The notes beneath the pieces were generated by a model. That model did no database searches and was not told the origin of the DNA. It saw only the letters and a program-made list of their open reading frames with translations. Made by a program: the position numbers and the translations under genes. A stretch of 64,000 nucleotides of DNA from Lepas anatifera. Lineage: Eukaryota; Arthropoda; Thecostraca; Lepadidae. Numbering within the stretch: position 1 is the first letter of the stretch; each line of letters opens with the position of its first letter. The DNA lies in the NCBI GenBank assembly GCA_034440635.1, contig JAOTON010000385.1:3277001-3341000 (forward strand). Direction: 5' to 3'. This document shows, piece by piece, positions 34,364 through 44,256 of this stretch.

Positions 34364-35176
34364 ATGGTGGTGCAATGCGATCGAGAAAGTCTGCCTAAGT
34401 TTGTGGCTTTGAATCTGTCTCAGCTACCACCAATCAGCACAGACTGCATTGACGTTAGTGAGCTAATGCGGAAACAAAGCCTGATGTCCATGGAGATGTC
34501 CAACATGAAGGAGACGCTTGATCAGGTGCTGAAAATAACTCCAGATAATTTGCGGGCGATCGAGTTATCCCGGATGTCCATCAAACAGGTTCCGAATCTG
34601 CAGGAGGCTGAAGTAGGCGTGAACTGCGAGACGTTGGTGAAGAGAAGAATAGGTGAGAAGCCAGTGAATGTCGACTCTGCTAAAATTTCTGAGAGCGCGA
34701 ACAAACCTTCCACCTCGAGCGCTACGTGTAAAGAACGTTCTTCCAACCGGATTTCTGGCGAGGATGACGACACCTCAGGCGCTGGTGGATCAACATACGC
34801 GTCGGTGACCGCAGGTGACGGTAATGACTGGACCTTAGTTGAAAAACGAAAGAAGAAGTCCAGAGACCCGACGCCCAAGAATCCTATAGTTTTAGGAAAA
34901 GGCAAGGCCTCTCCTTTGACCGCAGTTCGCTCCGTCAAACGTTTCTCTTTATTTGTTTCAAGACTAGCCCCAGATACTGACTCAGCAGTTCTGGAGGAAC
35001 ATGTAAAAGGGCAACTCGGTGCTAACGAGGTGACGTCGGTGAGAATGGACACCAAACACAATAGCTACTCGTCATTCCGTGTCGATATACGTGACACTGC
35101 GGAGTCTAACATCCTTGCCCCTGATCTCTGGGGAGAGGGTCTAATTGTACGGAGATTTTTTTGTAAAAATGGGTGA
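34364..35176 (+). CDS. ORF1 protein of CR1/L2-like LINE
   Basis: This frame (270 codons from the first ATG; open upstream to 34319) lies just before an ORF2 with endonuclease and RT, as expected for LINE ORF1. The N-terminal part (SLPKFVALNLSQLPPIST and the following leucine/methionine-rich helix) looks like a short coiled-coil or oligomerisation region. The middle is Ser/Thr-rich and low in complexity. The C-terminal part (FSLFVSRLAPDTDSAVLEEH to SFRVDIRDT) has the pattern of the RNA-binding fold found after such linkers in CR1/L2 ORF1 proteins. Such proteins coat the element RNA and act as chaperones. The frame is intact although ORF2 is broken, so the protein could in theory still be made. 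No ATG or promoter context can be tested here. Confidence 0.6.
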   Translation: MVVQCDRESLPKFVALNLSQLPPISTDCIDVSELMRKQSLMSMEMSNMKETLDQVLKITPDNLRAIELSRMSIKQVPNLQEAEVGVNCETLVKRRIGEKPVNVDSAKISESANKPSTSSATCKERSSNRISGEDDDTSGAGGSTYASVTAGDGNDWTLVEKRKKKSRDPTPKNPIVLGKGKASPLTAVRSVKRFSLFVSRLAPDTDSAVLEEHVKGQLGANEVTSVRMDTKHNSYSSFRVDIRDTAESNILAPDLWGEGLIVRRFFCKNG

Positions 35177-35248
35177 AAAGGTCTCTAACGATCGTTCAGA
35201 TAATGTGCAGCATAATGTAGTTTGAATGTTTAGGGCTTAAATCTACAT

Positions 35249-38126
35249 ATGCCGTTTCAAGTTAGTACATACAACTGCCAATCTGCCAAACGTAATTTTG
35301 GTGGGATAAATAAGCTTTGTGATGAGTCGGACGTTGTTTTTGTTCAGGAACCCTGGTTATTTCCTTCAGAGCTTTCCTGTCTAAATAATATTCATCAAAA
35401 TTTTGTGTCGTTTGGAATTTCTTGAAATAATCCTTCTAATCATCTGATTGTAGGTAGACCTTATGGAGGTGTAGGGGGTCTTGTGGAAAAATAACCTGTC
35501 CCTTTCTTGTCAGGCCTGTGACTTATGATGACGACCGCATTATCGGCTTATAATATTTTTGTTGTGATGTTAAGACACTGCTTTTGGGTGTTTATCTGCC
35601 ATACGACACCAGAAAGAACTTTGACCAATATGTTTATTACCTAGCAAAACTTAAATCTATTGTGGATGAATTTGACTCCCCCTATGTCTGTATACTGGGT
35701 GATTTCAACGCTGATATTGCGAAGGCATCAGATTTTGGTAAAGAACTTAAGACATTTTGCACTGACTCTAACCTTCTGATCATTGATCTAATGTATCTAC
35801 CATATGACTCAGTAACACATGTTAATGATGGTCATGGTACTGAAGGGTGGCTTGATCACGCAATATGTACTAGTGGTTTCCAGTCCTTGCTTAGTGAAGT
35901 TGGTATTTGCTATTCAGTATTCAGTTCGGATCGTTTCCCTATATTTGCTAAGATAAACGTGCCTGTGACGAATCTCTCCTCGACTTCTATGGTGGATGAG
36001 AACAGCAGTGATAGGTGGATTGTTGATTGGGCTTCACTCACGGGCGACGATCTCACAAAGTATAGAGATGAAATTGAAAAACGGCTTGCGGACATAGCTG
36101 TCCCACGCCATATCATGCATTGTCAAAATTGTTTGTGTTCTGAACATCAATCAGCAATTACTCAATACTATGATGTAGTAATGAATTGCGTGCAATGTGC
36201 CCCACACTCCACAATCTGTAAGAAGATTACCGGCAGAGGCAGGAACTGCATTCCTGGCTGTAATGAGTTTGTGGCGGAAAGGTATGCCTTGATGGTTGAC
36301 ATTTACTCTCTTTGGGCTCTTGTTGGAAAACCTAAGCATTGCTATATTTATGACCAATTACGTTTGGCGAAATCACGATTTAAGTATGCATTACGGTTTT
36401 GCTTCCGACACGAAAAATATTTGTGGGCCAAATCTCTCGCAGACAAACCTATGAGAAATCCAGGCGACACGGTTGCTTTTTGGAAAGAAGTCCGCAAGCT
36501 CAATAACTCTCCCCCATTAGCATAACGTACTGGGAATGTTAGTGTTGAGAAGAATATTGCTGGCATGTGGAAAGCTCATTTCTCTGGTATACTTACCAGT
36601 GTTTAAAAGGATTCGTGTAAGTCGTCTATTTTTAAGCGGCTGGGGAATTATGATAATTATTTTAAGCCCTTCTCTTATCAGAAGATTGTAGCGGCAATAC
36701 AAGCCCTATCATCAGGACGTTCGAATGGAAGCGATCAACTAAGCGCGGAACACTTTAAATTTGCGGGTCCATCTTGTGCAGTTCACTTATCGCTCTGTCT
36801 TACTGCGGTTGTTAGGCATGGTTTTCTTCCCCCCAGTTTGACAAAAGTGCTTCTGTCCCCGATTGTGAAGGACGGATCTGGGAACATTTCGGATAAGGAC
36901 AATTAAAGACCGATTGCAATTGCTAGCTTAGCCTAAAAAAATTGGAAACTTTGGTGTTAAATAGGAGTAAGCTGAGTCTTGATACAGGTGATCATCAGTT
37001 TGGATTTAAGCCTAAGCGGTCCACAGATATGGCAATCTATGCGGTAAAGGAAATTACTAATTACTATATTCGCAGCAATAGTACTGTCTTTGTGTGTTTC
37101 CTGGACGCCCGTAAGGCTTTTGACCGAGTAAACCATTGGAAATTATACGATAAGCTTTTGAACAGAGGAATGGACGCTTGCCTGGTTAGAATGCTCGTGA
37201 ATTGGTATGAATCTCAACAGTTTTACGTGCAATGGGGTTTATATCCCAGATGGATTTTCTGTCTCCAATGGGGTAAGGCAGGGAGGTATTTTGTCGCCGT
37301 ACTTGTTTAATGTATACACTGATGGACTGTCCTCTCAGCTAGCCAAAAGCAAGGTTGGCTGTCACTCTCTAGACTCCGTGAATCACCTTTACTATGCAGA
37401 CGACATGGTTCTTTTGTCTCCAACGCCATATGGGCTACAAAAAATGTTTAAAATATGTGAGGTGTATGCCAATCATCATGATATATTATTTAACACGAAA
37501 AATCGGTATGCATGGCTGTTATCCCTATGATGTTTAAAAAATGGTACTGCCCGATTTCACTCTATGTAATAATATTCTAGCATATGTGGATTCATATAGG
37601 TATCTAGGGTTTCGTCTAATGAACACACATGTCCAATCTGATGATAGCGAGGTACAATATCAGTATCGGCAGTTATGCTGGCGTGCCAATTCCCCTTATT
37701 CGAAAATTCGCAATGTGTTCATGTGTCGTCAAAATGTTTCTGTACAATGCGTACTGCTCGACTATAAGCTGCGTACATCTATGGCACTCATTTCGGTCCT
37801 CGGTGCTGAAAAAGTTCAAGGTATGTTTTAACAATGCTGCTAGAATGTTCTTTGGCTATGAAAGGTTTTGCAGCGTATCTGGCATGTTTGTGAGTGAAAG
37901 AATCGATAATTTTGATGTTTGTTACAGAAAAGCGGTGTGGGGTTTCGTTAATAGGATATGTGACTCTGATAATCGCATCCTGAATTGCTTGTTCCGTAGT
38001 GATCTGGCTTTCACTTCGCGAATCAGAAAGGCCTGGTATAGGGCTCTCCATTATAGGATCGTAATGTGTATGTGTACAAATGGAAATGCTCTTTTTGGCA
38101 TTAGTAACTGGACCTTGAGTCTGTAA
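35249..38126 (+). pseudogene. Broken ORF2 (endonuclease-RT) of CR1/L2-like LINE
   Basis: The translation starts MPFQVSTYNCQSAKRNFGG and shows an apurinic-type endonuclease (QEPW, ILGDFNADI, DHAI) with a terminal SSDRFP where SDHxP is expected. An RT domain follows with AFDRVNHW, GVRQGGILSPYLFNVY and the catalytic YADD (about 37396-37407). A C-terminal region ends near 38126. No RNase H is visible. An in-frame stop lies near 35424, several stops lie between 36526 and 36941, and frameshifts occur near 37250-37310 and 37530-37830. The segments at 35584-36525, 36942-37310, 37207-37530 and 37629-38126 are the readable pieces. The protein would have nicked target DNA and primed reverse transcription. 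This copy cannot encode it. The clade is assigned by motif style only. Confidence 0.8.
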
Positions 38127-38131
38127 ATGAA

Positions 38132-38134
<3 letters not shown>

Positions 38135-38166
<32 letters not shown>
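38135..38166 (+). repeat. (CT)n tract at the LINE 3' end
   Basis: A CT microsatellite begins about 10 bases after the last readable codons of the LINE. Simple repeats in place of poly(A) are common 3' ends of CR1/L2-type elements. Confidence 0.9.
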
Positions 38167-38170
<4 letters not shown>

Positions 38171-38773
38171 AACTCGTCCGACGGCTTTATATACCTACGT
38201 CTCTCTCCTCTCATTCTCTCGGTTACCTTTGGGCCCCGGGTCCCACTCCTTTTCACTCAGTAAAAACACACCTCGCGACACTCCTGACTTCAGCGAACTC
38301 GGCCAACGGCTTGCCCGTGCTGACTCTGCTGCCGCCGTCTCGCCTGTACCAAAGAGTATCGGATGGTGACGCAGATAATCAAGCCAATTTAGGGCAAAAT
38401 ATGGCTAGTAATGCTTGTAAAACATAATGTTAACACATCTGGTTTATGGTTTCAGCTCCCGCATTGTCACGGAGAAATTTCCGCTGAATTTCTCGCTATT
38501 CAAGTGAACGCACCTCTACCAATCAGCAGCCGCCATTCGCTGGATGCCGATTGCCCGCGGGGCACAGAGGTTAGAAAGGTCATCATCATCATTGTTGGGG
38601 TTTTTGGGCGCACCGACAGCTGGGTCATATGGCGCCCATAACATTAAATGAAGTACTGTGAGGGCTGTAACAGGTCAGGTGCTAATAAAAAGGAGGTTTA
38701 TACGTAAAAAGTACTAACCCTGTGGTGTTACCATTTGTGTGTGTCTGCTACATAAATGAAGTGAGAAAAAAAA
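38167..38773. other. Spacer between two LINEs, containing a SINE tail
   Basis: The part next to 38773 is probably the 3' untranslated region of the minus-strand LINE, starting with a T-run after its stop codon. The part at 38170-38590 is unassigned. Confidence 0.4.
38597..38641 (-). repeat. SINE tail fragment
   Basis: On the minus strand this reads GGCGCCATATGACCC followed by a TCGGTGCGCCC.AAAAACCCC block and ATGATGATGATG. It corresponds to the 3' body and tail of the SINE at 20626-20808. The tRNA-like head is absent, which fits 5' truncation. Confidence 0.6.
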
Positions 38774-41700
38774 CTACGAGGGTGAATAAATGACATTGAA
38801 TGCGATACTCTTTAGAAAAGCCGATATTGTTGCCACATCGACTGACGGCGACTCACCAATAAGGGACCCGAGTGAAAAATCTGCGGGGAAGTGAGCCCTC
38901 CTCTCAATCTCAAAGTCCCGGCAGTCAGTGAGAACATGCTTAACAGAGAGGTGTTCCCCACATCGCGGGCATTCCGGTGGCTCCTCTCCTCTCAGAAGGA
39001 ACGAGTGAGTGGAGTGTGTGTGTCCTATACGCAATCTGGCTAAAACAACCTCGTCCGTTCTGCACCTGGCATTGGCCGATGACCACGCGCCGATCCTGGG
39101 CTTCATAAGGCGCAATTTGGAGCCCTTGGGATCATTGTCCCATCTCCGTTGCCAAGACTCGAATGCATACTGCCTGATGGCAGGGAAACAGTCAGAGTAA
39201 GGCACTTTTATTCCTGACGGCACGATACCCCGTGACGCATCCTTCGCCGCAGTGTCACATTGCTCATTGCCAGGCACTCCCACGTGGCTGGGCACCCATG
39301 CCAGTGTTAATTGTTTTTGTTGGCAGTGTGCTCTGTGCATCTTATTCCGAATAAGTTCCAGAATATATGACGATGAGGGGTGAAAATCAAATGATGTTAG
39401 TGCTTGCACAGACGACAGTGAGTCAGTAAATACAACGTATTTGCGTCTCCTCGACCGTAACACCTGGTCTAAAACTCGGAAGATAGCGTAAAGTTCAGCA
39501 GTAAAAACTGATGCTGTCACAGGGAGTGTATAACGTTGTTCAATTCCATCACTTACATACGCACATCCGACACCGCTCTCCGTCTTAGATCCGTCTGTAT
39601 AATATATCTCAAAACCTGAATACATGTCATTTACGTGTTCCCAGAAAATCTGCCGGACCGCAACAGGCGGCAGATTCTTGGTCTTAACAAGCAAACTGGT
39701 GTCCACCTGAGGCTCTGGGAGAGTCCATGGTTCTAATAATGGATTCTGGAAAGTCTCAACCTGTTCACAGTCAACTCCTGCTTCCCTCAGCCACGCTCCA
39801 ATTCTGAGACCAGGGTGTCTGTTTCGGGATAGATTTTCTTCCGAGTGTCTGATGTCATCAGAGAATAGCTTACTGTATGTTGGATGGTTTGGAGACTGTT
39901 TTATTTTTAGAGCGTATTTCATCGCAAGGACACGACGTCGCAAGTCTAACGGCATCTCGTTTGCCTCGACGAGTATGCTGGCGGTAGGCGATGTGCGGAA
40001 TGCACCGATGATAATTCGAATGGCATGGTGATGTATGGTATTTAGCATAGATTTTGCTGTCTCCGTGGCTGAATCGTATACCATGCAGCCATATTCAATT
40101 TTTGATCGGATTAGCGATCGGTACAACATCAAAAGTGTTTTTCTGTCTGCGCCATACTTTAACTTAGTTATAACCTTCAGAATGTTCAGATCCTTGAAGC
40201 ACCTTTCCCTTACAACCTTAAAGTGGTTTATATAGGTCAACTTAGAGTCAAAAGTCAGGCCCAGGAACCGTGCATGTGCGACTACCTGGATTCTTTCTCC
40301 ATACATAGTTAATGTGGGATCATCACACGGACTGCGTCTGCGGCAAAAATGTATACATTTCGTTTTTGTCGTTGAGAATTGTAGACCATTTTTGGAGCTC
40401 CACCGCTGCAACTTTGTGAGTCCGAGCTGTAGCTGCCTTTCTGCAGCGGCTGTGGACGACGCCGTTACCCACATGCTGAAATCGTCTACGAATAGAGCTG
40501 TGTTGATATTACGTGGTAGGTTATGTGATATGTCGTTGATTGCGATAGCGAACATGGTCACAGAGATCACGCTACCTTGGGCCGTTCCGCTTCCCTGCGC
40601 TCGCTCCTCTGACTGCACGCTACCTATCCTGAATCTAAACCGACGGCTTCGCAAGAAATTTGAGAGAAACCAGCCCATATGACCCCGTATGCCCAATCCG
40701 AACACCTTTTTCAGGATGCCATGCCTCCATACCGAATCATAGGCCTGCTTTACGTCGTAGAAAATAGCTATTGTGTGTTGTTTTTCAGAGAAGCCTTTAC
40801 GGATATCAGCATCGAGAGAAAGAAGATGGTCGACAGTACTTCTGCCTCGGCGAAAACCACACTGGACGTTCGAAAGCAGTTGATTGGTCTCCAAGAACCA
40901 CACGAGCCTAGTATTAACCATTCTTTCAAGCAGCTTACACACACAGGAGGTGAGAGATATCGGGCGAAAGTCATCAGGAGACACTCCTGGCTTTCCTGGC
41001 TTGAGGATTGGTATTATGGTGGCCTCGCGCCACTGGTCTGGGAAGTCATCCTGCGTCCATATATAGTTAAATATGTCAAGCAGTGATACAAGAGAGCAGT
41101 CAGGGGCGTGCCGCAACATCTCGTAGGTAATTGTGTCAGGTCCCGGAGATACGTTTTTTGTATTGTTTAGTGCAGCCCGGAGTTCACGCATTGAAAAAGG
41201 AATGTTGTATGCAGCCGAACTGTCGTTACCAAAATTAATCGGTGTTCTCTCTTCTCGCTCCCGAAAGCGAACAAACTCGAGATCCTGGGACTCCCTGCTA
41301 CATCTTGCCTCGAATGCTGCAGCCATACGGTCAGCCACTGCCTGTGGATTGCTAATTTTGACGCCGTTTTCCTCTAATACTGTGGCAGGTGTTGATCGAT
41401 GCTTTCCTTGTATACTTTGAATACGAGACCAGACCTGTGTAGGTGGAGTAAAACGGTTGATTGTATTGACATATGCCACCCACCATCTCCTTTTAGAGTT
41501 AACAACTATACGTCGCGCCAACGCTCTCGCGCGCCTAAACGTTATTATGTTAGGCGTCGTTGTGTGTCTTTTAAGTACTCTGTAAGCCCGTTTCCTTTCT
41601 AAAATCGCTTGTCGGCATTCGTGGTTCCACCAGGGGACAGGAGTTCGTTTGGGTTTGCCGGAAGTCATTGGGATACAACGTTTGGCTGCTGAGAGAATCA

Positions 41701-42493
41701 TGTCATTAAAATGCTTTACTGCTGCCGTTGCCGAACCCTCAGCACTTACATCCAAGGGGCCACATGCGCCCCGGAAGCCCTCCCAGTCAGCCCTTCGGAG
41801 GTTCCACCGGGATGGCAGAACCAGCGGTGCAGCCGACCGGGCTGAACGGATGTTTATTGGAAAGTGGTCACTCCCATGGAGGTCTTCAAGGGTGCACCAG
41901 CTGAGCTGGGTAAAGAGTGAAGGTGAGCAGACAGAGAGGTCTATAGCCGAGAGCGATCCAGAAGGCAGGGTAAAGTGAGTGGGACGACCAGTGTTCAGCA
42001 GGCAGAGAGAGTTGAGATGGAGGAAACGTTCCACTGTTCGGCCTCGGGGACACGAGCGGTCCGAGGACGCTCCCCATGATGGGTTGTGAGCATTAAAGTC
42101 GCCCAATAGAACAAAAGGGGTTGGCAGTTGGTCAACAAGAGCATTAAGACTATGCAGATCAATGTTGCCACCAGGAGGGAGGTAAATAGAACAAACTGTG
42201 ATTTTCACAAATCCTAAATCTACCCGGGCGGCCACTGCCTGCAGAACCGTGTTCAAGCGAACAGGGAAGCACGGGGTGCAGTGGTGAACTGCCACCATAA
42301 CACCACCGTAGGCAATGGTGCTACTGAAAACGTCCTTTCTGAACGTCTGGAACTGTCGCAGGTTAAAAAGGCTTCCAGGCGACAGTTTTGTCTCTTGAAG
42401 GCAAAGCACACTAGGGTTATACTGTGATATAATGTGTTGCAGGTCAGAAAGATTCGCGCGAATACCACGGCAGTTCCACTGAACAATAGTCAT
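38774..42493 (-). CDS. ORF2 of an I-group LINE: endonuclease, RT, RNase H (1239 aa)
   Basis: The frame is uninterrupted. An apurinic-like endonuclease occupies about residues 1-220 (VQWNCRGIR, LCLQETK, LLGDFNAHNPSWG, GSDHFPI). The reverse transcriptase spans about 470-740 (AIFYDVKQAYDSVWRHG, GSGTAQGSVISVTMF) and has FVDD at about 668-671 in place of the usual YADD. RNase H lies at about 960-1095 (YTDGSK, AELYAI, FTDSLSSVQAL, WVPSHVGVPGNEQCD) with its acidic residues present. A C-terminal Cys/His motif (PECPRCGEHLSVKHVLTDC) follows. This architecture is that of the I superfamily (I/Nimb/ingi-related). The enzyme would nick target DNA, reverse transcribe the element RNA and remove the RNA strand. 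The start is the first ATG and lies 258 bp after the visible end of ORF1. Length and motif integrity suggest a recent, possibly active copy. Confidence 0.92.
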   Translation of the reverse strand: MTIVQWNCRGIRANLSDLQHIISQYNPSVLCLQETKLSPGSLFNLRQFQTFRKDVFSSTIAYGGVMVAVHHCTPCFPVRLNTVLQAVAARVDLGFVKITVCSIYLPPGGNIDLHSLNALVDQLPTPFVLLGDFNAHNPSWGASSDRSCPRGRTVERFLHLNSLCLLNTGRPTHFTLPSGSLSAIDLSVCSPSLFTQLSWCTLEDLHGSDHFPINIRSARSAAPLVLPSRWNLRRADWEGFRGACGPLDVSAEGSATAAVKHFNDMILSAAKRCIPMTSGKPKRTPVPWWNHECRQAILERKRAYRVLKRHTTTPNIITFRRARALARRIVVNSKRRWWVAYVNTINRFTPPTQVWSRIQSIQGKHRSTPATVLEENGVKISNPQAVADRMAAAFEARCSRESQDLEFVRFREREERTPINFGNDSSAAYNIPFSMRELRAALNNTKNVSPGPDTITYEMLRHAPDCSLVSLLDIFNYIWTQDDFPDQWREATIIPILKPGKPGVSPDDFRPISLTSCVCKLLERMVNTRLVWFLETNQLLSNVQCGFRRGRSTVDHLLSLDADIRKGFSEKQHTIAIFYDVKQAYDSVWRHGILKKVFGLGIRGHMGWFLSNFLRSRRFRFRIGSVQSEERAQGSGTAQGSVISVTMFAIAINDISHNLPRNINTALFVDDFSMWVTASSTAAAERQLQLGLTKLQRWSSKNGLQFSTTKTKCIHFCRRRSPCDDPTLTMYGERIQVVAHARFLGLTFDSKLTYINHFKVVRERCFKDLNILKVITKLKYGADRKTLLMLYRSLIRSKIEYGCMVYDSATETAKSMLNTIHHHAIRIIIGAFRTSPTASILVEANEMPLDLRRRVLAMKYALKIKQSPNHPTYSKLFSDDIRHSEENLSRNRHPGLRIGAWLREAGVDCEQVETFQNPLLEPWTLPEPQVDTSLLVKTKNLPPVAVRQIFWEHVNDMYSGFEIYYTDGSKTESGVGCAYVSDGIEQRYTLPVTASVFTAELYAIFRVLDQVLRSRRRKYVVFTDSLSSVQALTSFDFHPSSSYILELIRNKMHRAHCQQKQLTLAWVPSHVGVPGNEQCDTAAKDASRGIVPSGIKVPYSDCFPAIRQYAFESWQRRWDNDPKGSKLRLMKPRIGAWSSANARCRTDEVVLARLRIGHTHSTHSFLLRGEEPPECPRCGEHLSVKHVLTDCRDFEIERRAHFPADFSLGSLIGESPSVDVATISAFLKSIAFNVIYSPS

Positions 42494-42750
42494 TTAAATA
42501 AAGGGAAACGGGCTTAGTGAGTGAAAGAAAAAGAACTGGCCTACGGTAACTGACCCTAGCCCTTCCAAGGGGGCCGGAACCCCCGTATGGCCCTCTGGCT
42601 AGTCCCACGTTTGAACCACCCAGCCGGTTGCGAACCGGTCCGCGGCCTCGCCCGCTTTCGGTGGAATTACCGCGGGCGCGCGAGGTCTGGGGCTGGCTGA
42701 GAGGACTGCCCGCCGGACGTTTTGTCGGAGACCTACCGCGCGGCACTTCC

Positions 42751-44256
42751 TCAAAATTTTTTCGCATTGTTGCGACAGTGGACGAGGCAGTGTCGGTAGG
42801 AAGCTGTGCTGGCTGCGTCTCGGTACCCGAAACGGGTGGTGGCTGTGGCGCTGCAGCAGCGTCGCCAACGGGTGGGATGACAGGGGACGGCGGGCGGCGC
42901 CCTCCCCGCGGGAGAGGCTTTTCCCCCTCGTCCCACGACTACCCATCCCTCTGAAACCGGCGGGAATCCACCGGGAGGCGCACCAGGTGTTGGTGCAGAG
43001 TCACCGGCACCAGGAGACGGCTGGTGCTTAGGGGCGGTGACAGACCCCTTTCCCCCATCCCTGGCGGGGGCCGAATGAGGAGATACAGAAGCGGGGGCGA
43101 TGACCTGCCCCTCACCCCCCACGGAGGGGGCGCGCGGAGGAGGTACCGCCGTCGGCCCAGGAGCCGGGGCGGCGGGCTGGCGTGAAAACACCAGCCCCAT
43201 CCTCCCTGCCAGGCGAACAAAGTCCGCCACGGTTAGGGAGCGGATGACCTCCTCCGCGGTCATCCTTGGGGTGTTTGGTATACCTGTAGAGGCTACCTGT
43301 GCGAAACTTTTCCGCGGGTGGGACGCCTCGTATGCGTCCCGTGCCTCACGAAAACTGATACGTTGTCTGGTCTTTATAGATAGTATTTCTTTTTCTCGGA
43401 GAAACTCTGGGCATGATCGGTCTGTTACCTGGTGGCAACCCCCACAGTTTGCACATTTCAATGCTTCGGCATCACACTCAGTGGTGCAGTGGTGTAACGA
43501 TGAACACTTCCCATATACACCTTTACCTTTGCAGAATCGGGCACTGTGTCCATATTTCTGGCACGTAAAGCATCGCATGGGGCTTGGCACGAAGGGCCTC
43601 ACCCCGACTCTTGAATATCCAACAAAGATGTGATTCGGTAACTCTTCTGTGTCAAACGTAAGTATAACAGTGTCAGTGTCGAGCATAGCATCTCCACTTT
43701 TCCTACGAATCCTCCGCACCTCCACCACTCCGAGTTCCTCAAGTCCTTCAACAATCTCTTCCTCAGACAGCCCCCTTAGCTCCTGACTATTCACCACGCC
43801 TTTCTTAAAGTTCTTAGTTCTGTGTGGCTCTACTGAAATGTTGATTTTGCATGTCTTTTTCGATCCCGAGTCCTTCCTCGTGAACGTCAGTTCCGTCACG
43901 GAGAGTGCACGCTCGGCATCCTCGGTTCGCGCAAACTCAACTTCCAACGATCCGTCCCGTAACTTGTCACATCTCACGACCTTGCCCAGACGATCTAGTG
44001 TCTCCTTTCGCTTAAATGGTGACAGTGCTGCAAGGGATGAGGATGTGTCCAGTCCCCTTATTACCAAAACGCGAGGACAGGAAGGCTGGCTCATCGTCTT
44101 TTGCGGTTTGGGCGCAGGTGTCTGCATGGTCCCTTCCCCTCTAGGGGGTTGAGAGGTGTCTACCTCCAGTGGAGGGTGCAGAGAGGGATTTGTGGTGCGT
44201 GTGTTATCCATGAGAGTATGATTAATTTCGGCCAGCCACGTGCGCCCCCCTTCCAA
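42751..44256 (-). CDS. ORF1 of the I-group LINE, zinc-knuckle protein
   Basis: The 501-residue frame has an RRM-like segment at about residues 62-120 (RVLVIRGLD to LEVEFARTEDAERALS). Zinc knuckles lie at about 229-282: a canonical CCHC (CFTCQKYGHSARFC) and a variant CANCGGCHQVTDRSC after a Cys-rich stretch. A Pro/Ala-rich tail follows. I-group ORF1 proteins bind the element RNA and act as nucleic-acid chaperones. From about 42900 downward the plausible continuation (ending MRKNFEEVPRGRSPTKRPAG and beyond) lies in another frame, which stays open to 42444 and would overlap ORF2 by about 50 bases. A one-base indel in a G/C-rich run near 42880-42910 would explain this. The visible C-terminus is therefore probably not the original one. 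Confidence 0.82.
   Translation of the reverse strand: MEGGRTWLAEINHTLMDNTRTTNPSLHPPLEVDTSQPPRGEGTMQTPAPKPQKTMSQPSCPRVLVIRGLDTSSSLAALSPFKRKETLDRLGKVVRCDKLRDGSLEVEFARTEDAERALSVTELTFTRKDSGSKKTCKINISVEPHRTKNFKKGVVNSQELRGLSEEEIVEGLEELGVVEVRRIRRKSGDAMLDTDTVILTFDTEELPNHIFVGYSRVGVRPFVPSPMRCFTCQKYGHSARFCKGKGVYGKCSSLHHCTTECDAEALKCANCGGCHQVTDRSCPEFLREKEILSIKTRQRISFREARDAYEASHPRKSFAQVASTGIPNTPRMTAEEVIRSLTVADFVRLAGRMGLVFSRQPAAPAPGPTAVPPPRAPSVGGEGQVIAPASVSPHSAPARDGGKGSVTAPKHQPSPGAGDSAPTPGAPPGGFPPVSEGWVVVGRGGKASPAGRAPPAVPCHPTRWRRCCSATATTRFGYRDAASTASYRHCLVHCRNNAKKF

Larger units (their letters stand above)
38774..44256 (-). mobile_element. I-group non-LTR retrotransposon, coding part
   Basis: Both ORFs are on the minus strand in ORF1-ORF2 order and belong to one element. 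The 5' untranslated region probably continues upstream past 44660. The pyrimidine-rich minus-strand sequence at 45060-45235 and the segment to about 45530 would fit, but I could not fix the boundary. The 3' untranslated region lies within 38640-38773. No poly(A) tail or target duplication was identified. Confidence 0.8.

Noticed and set aside
43100..43633. 177-codon plus-strand frame opposite LINE ORF1
   Set aside because: It is a shadow of the minus-strand ORF1, whose zinc knuckles identify the real frame.
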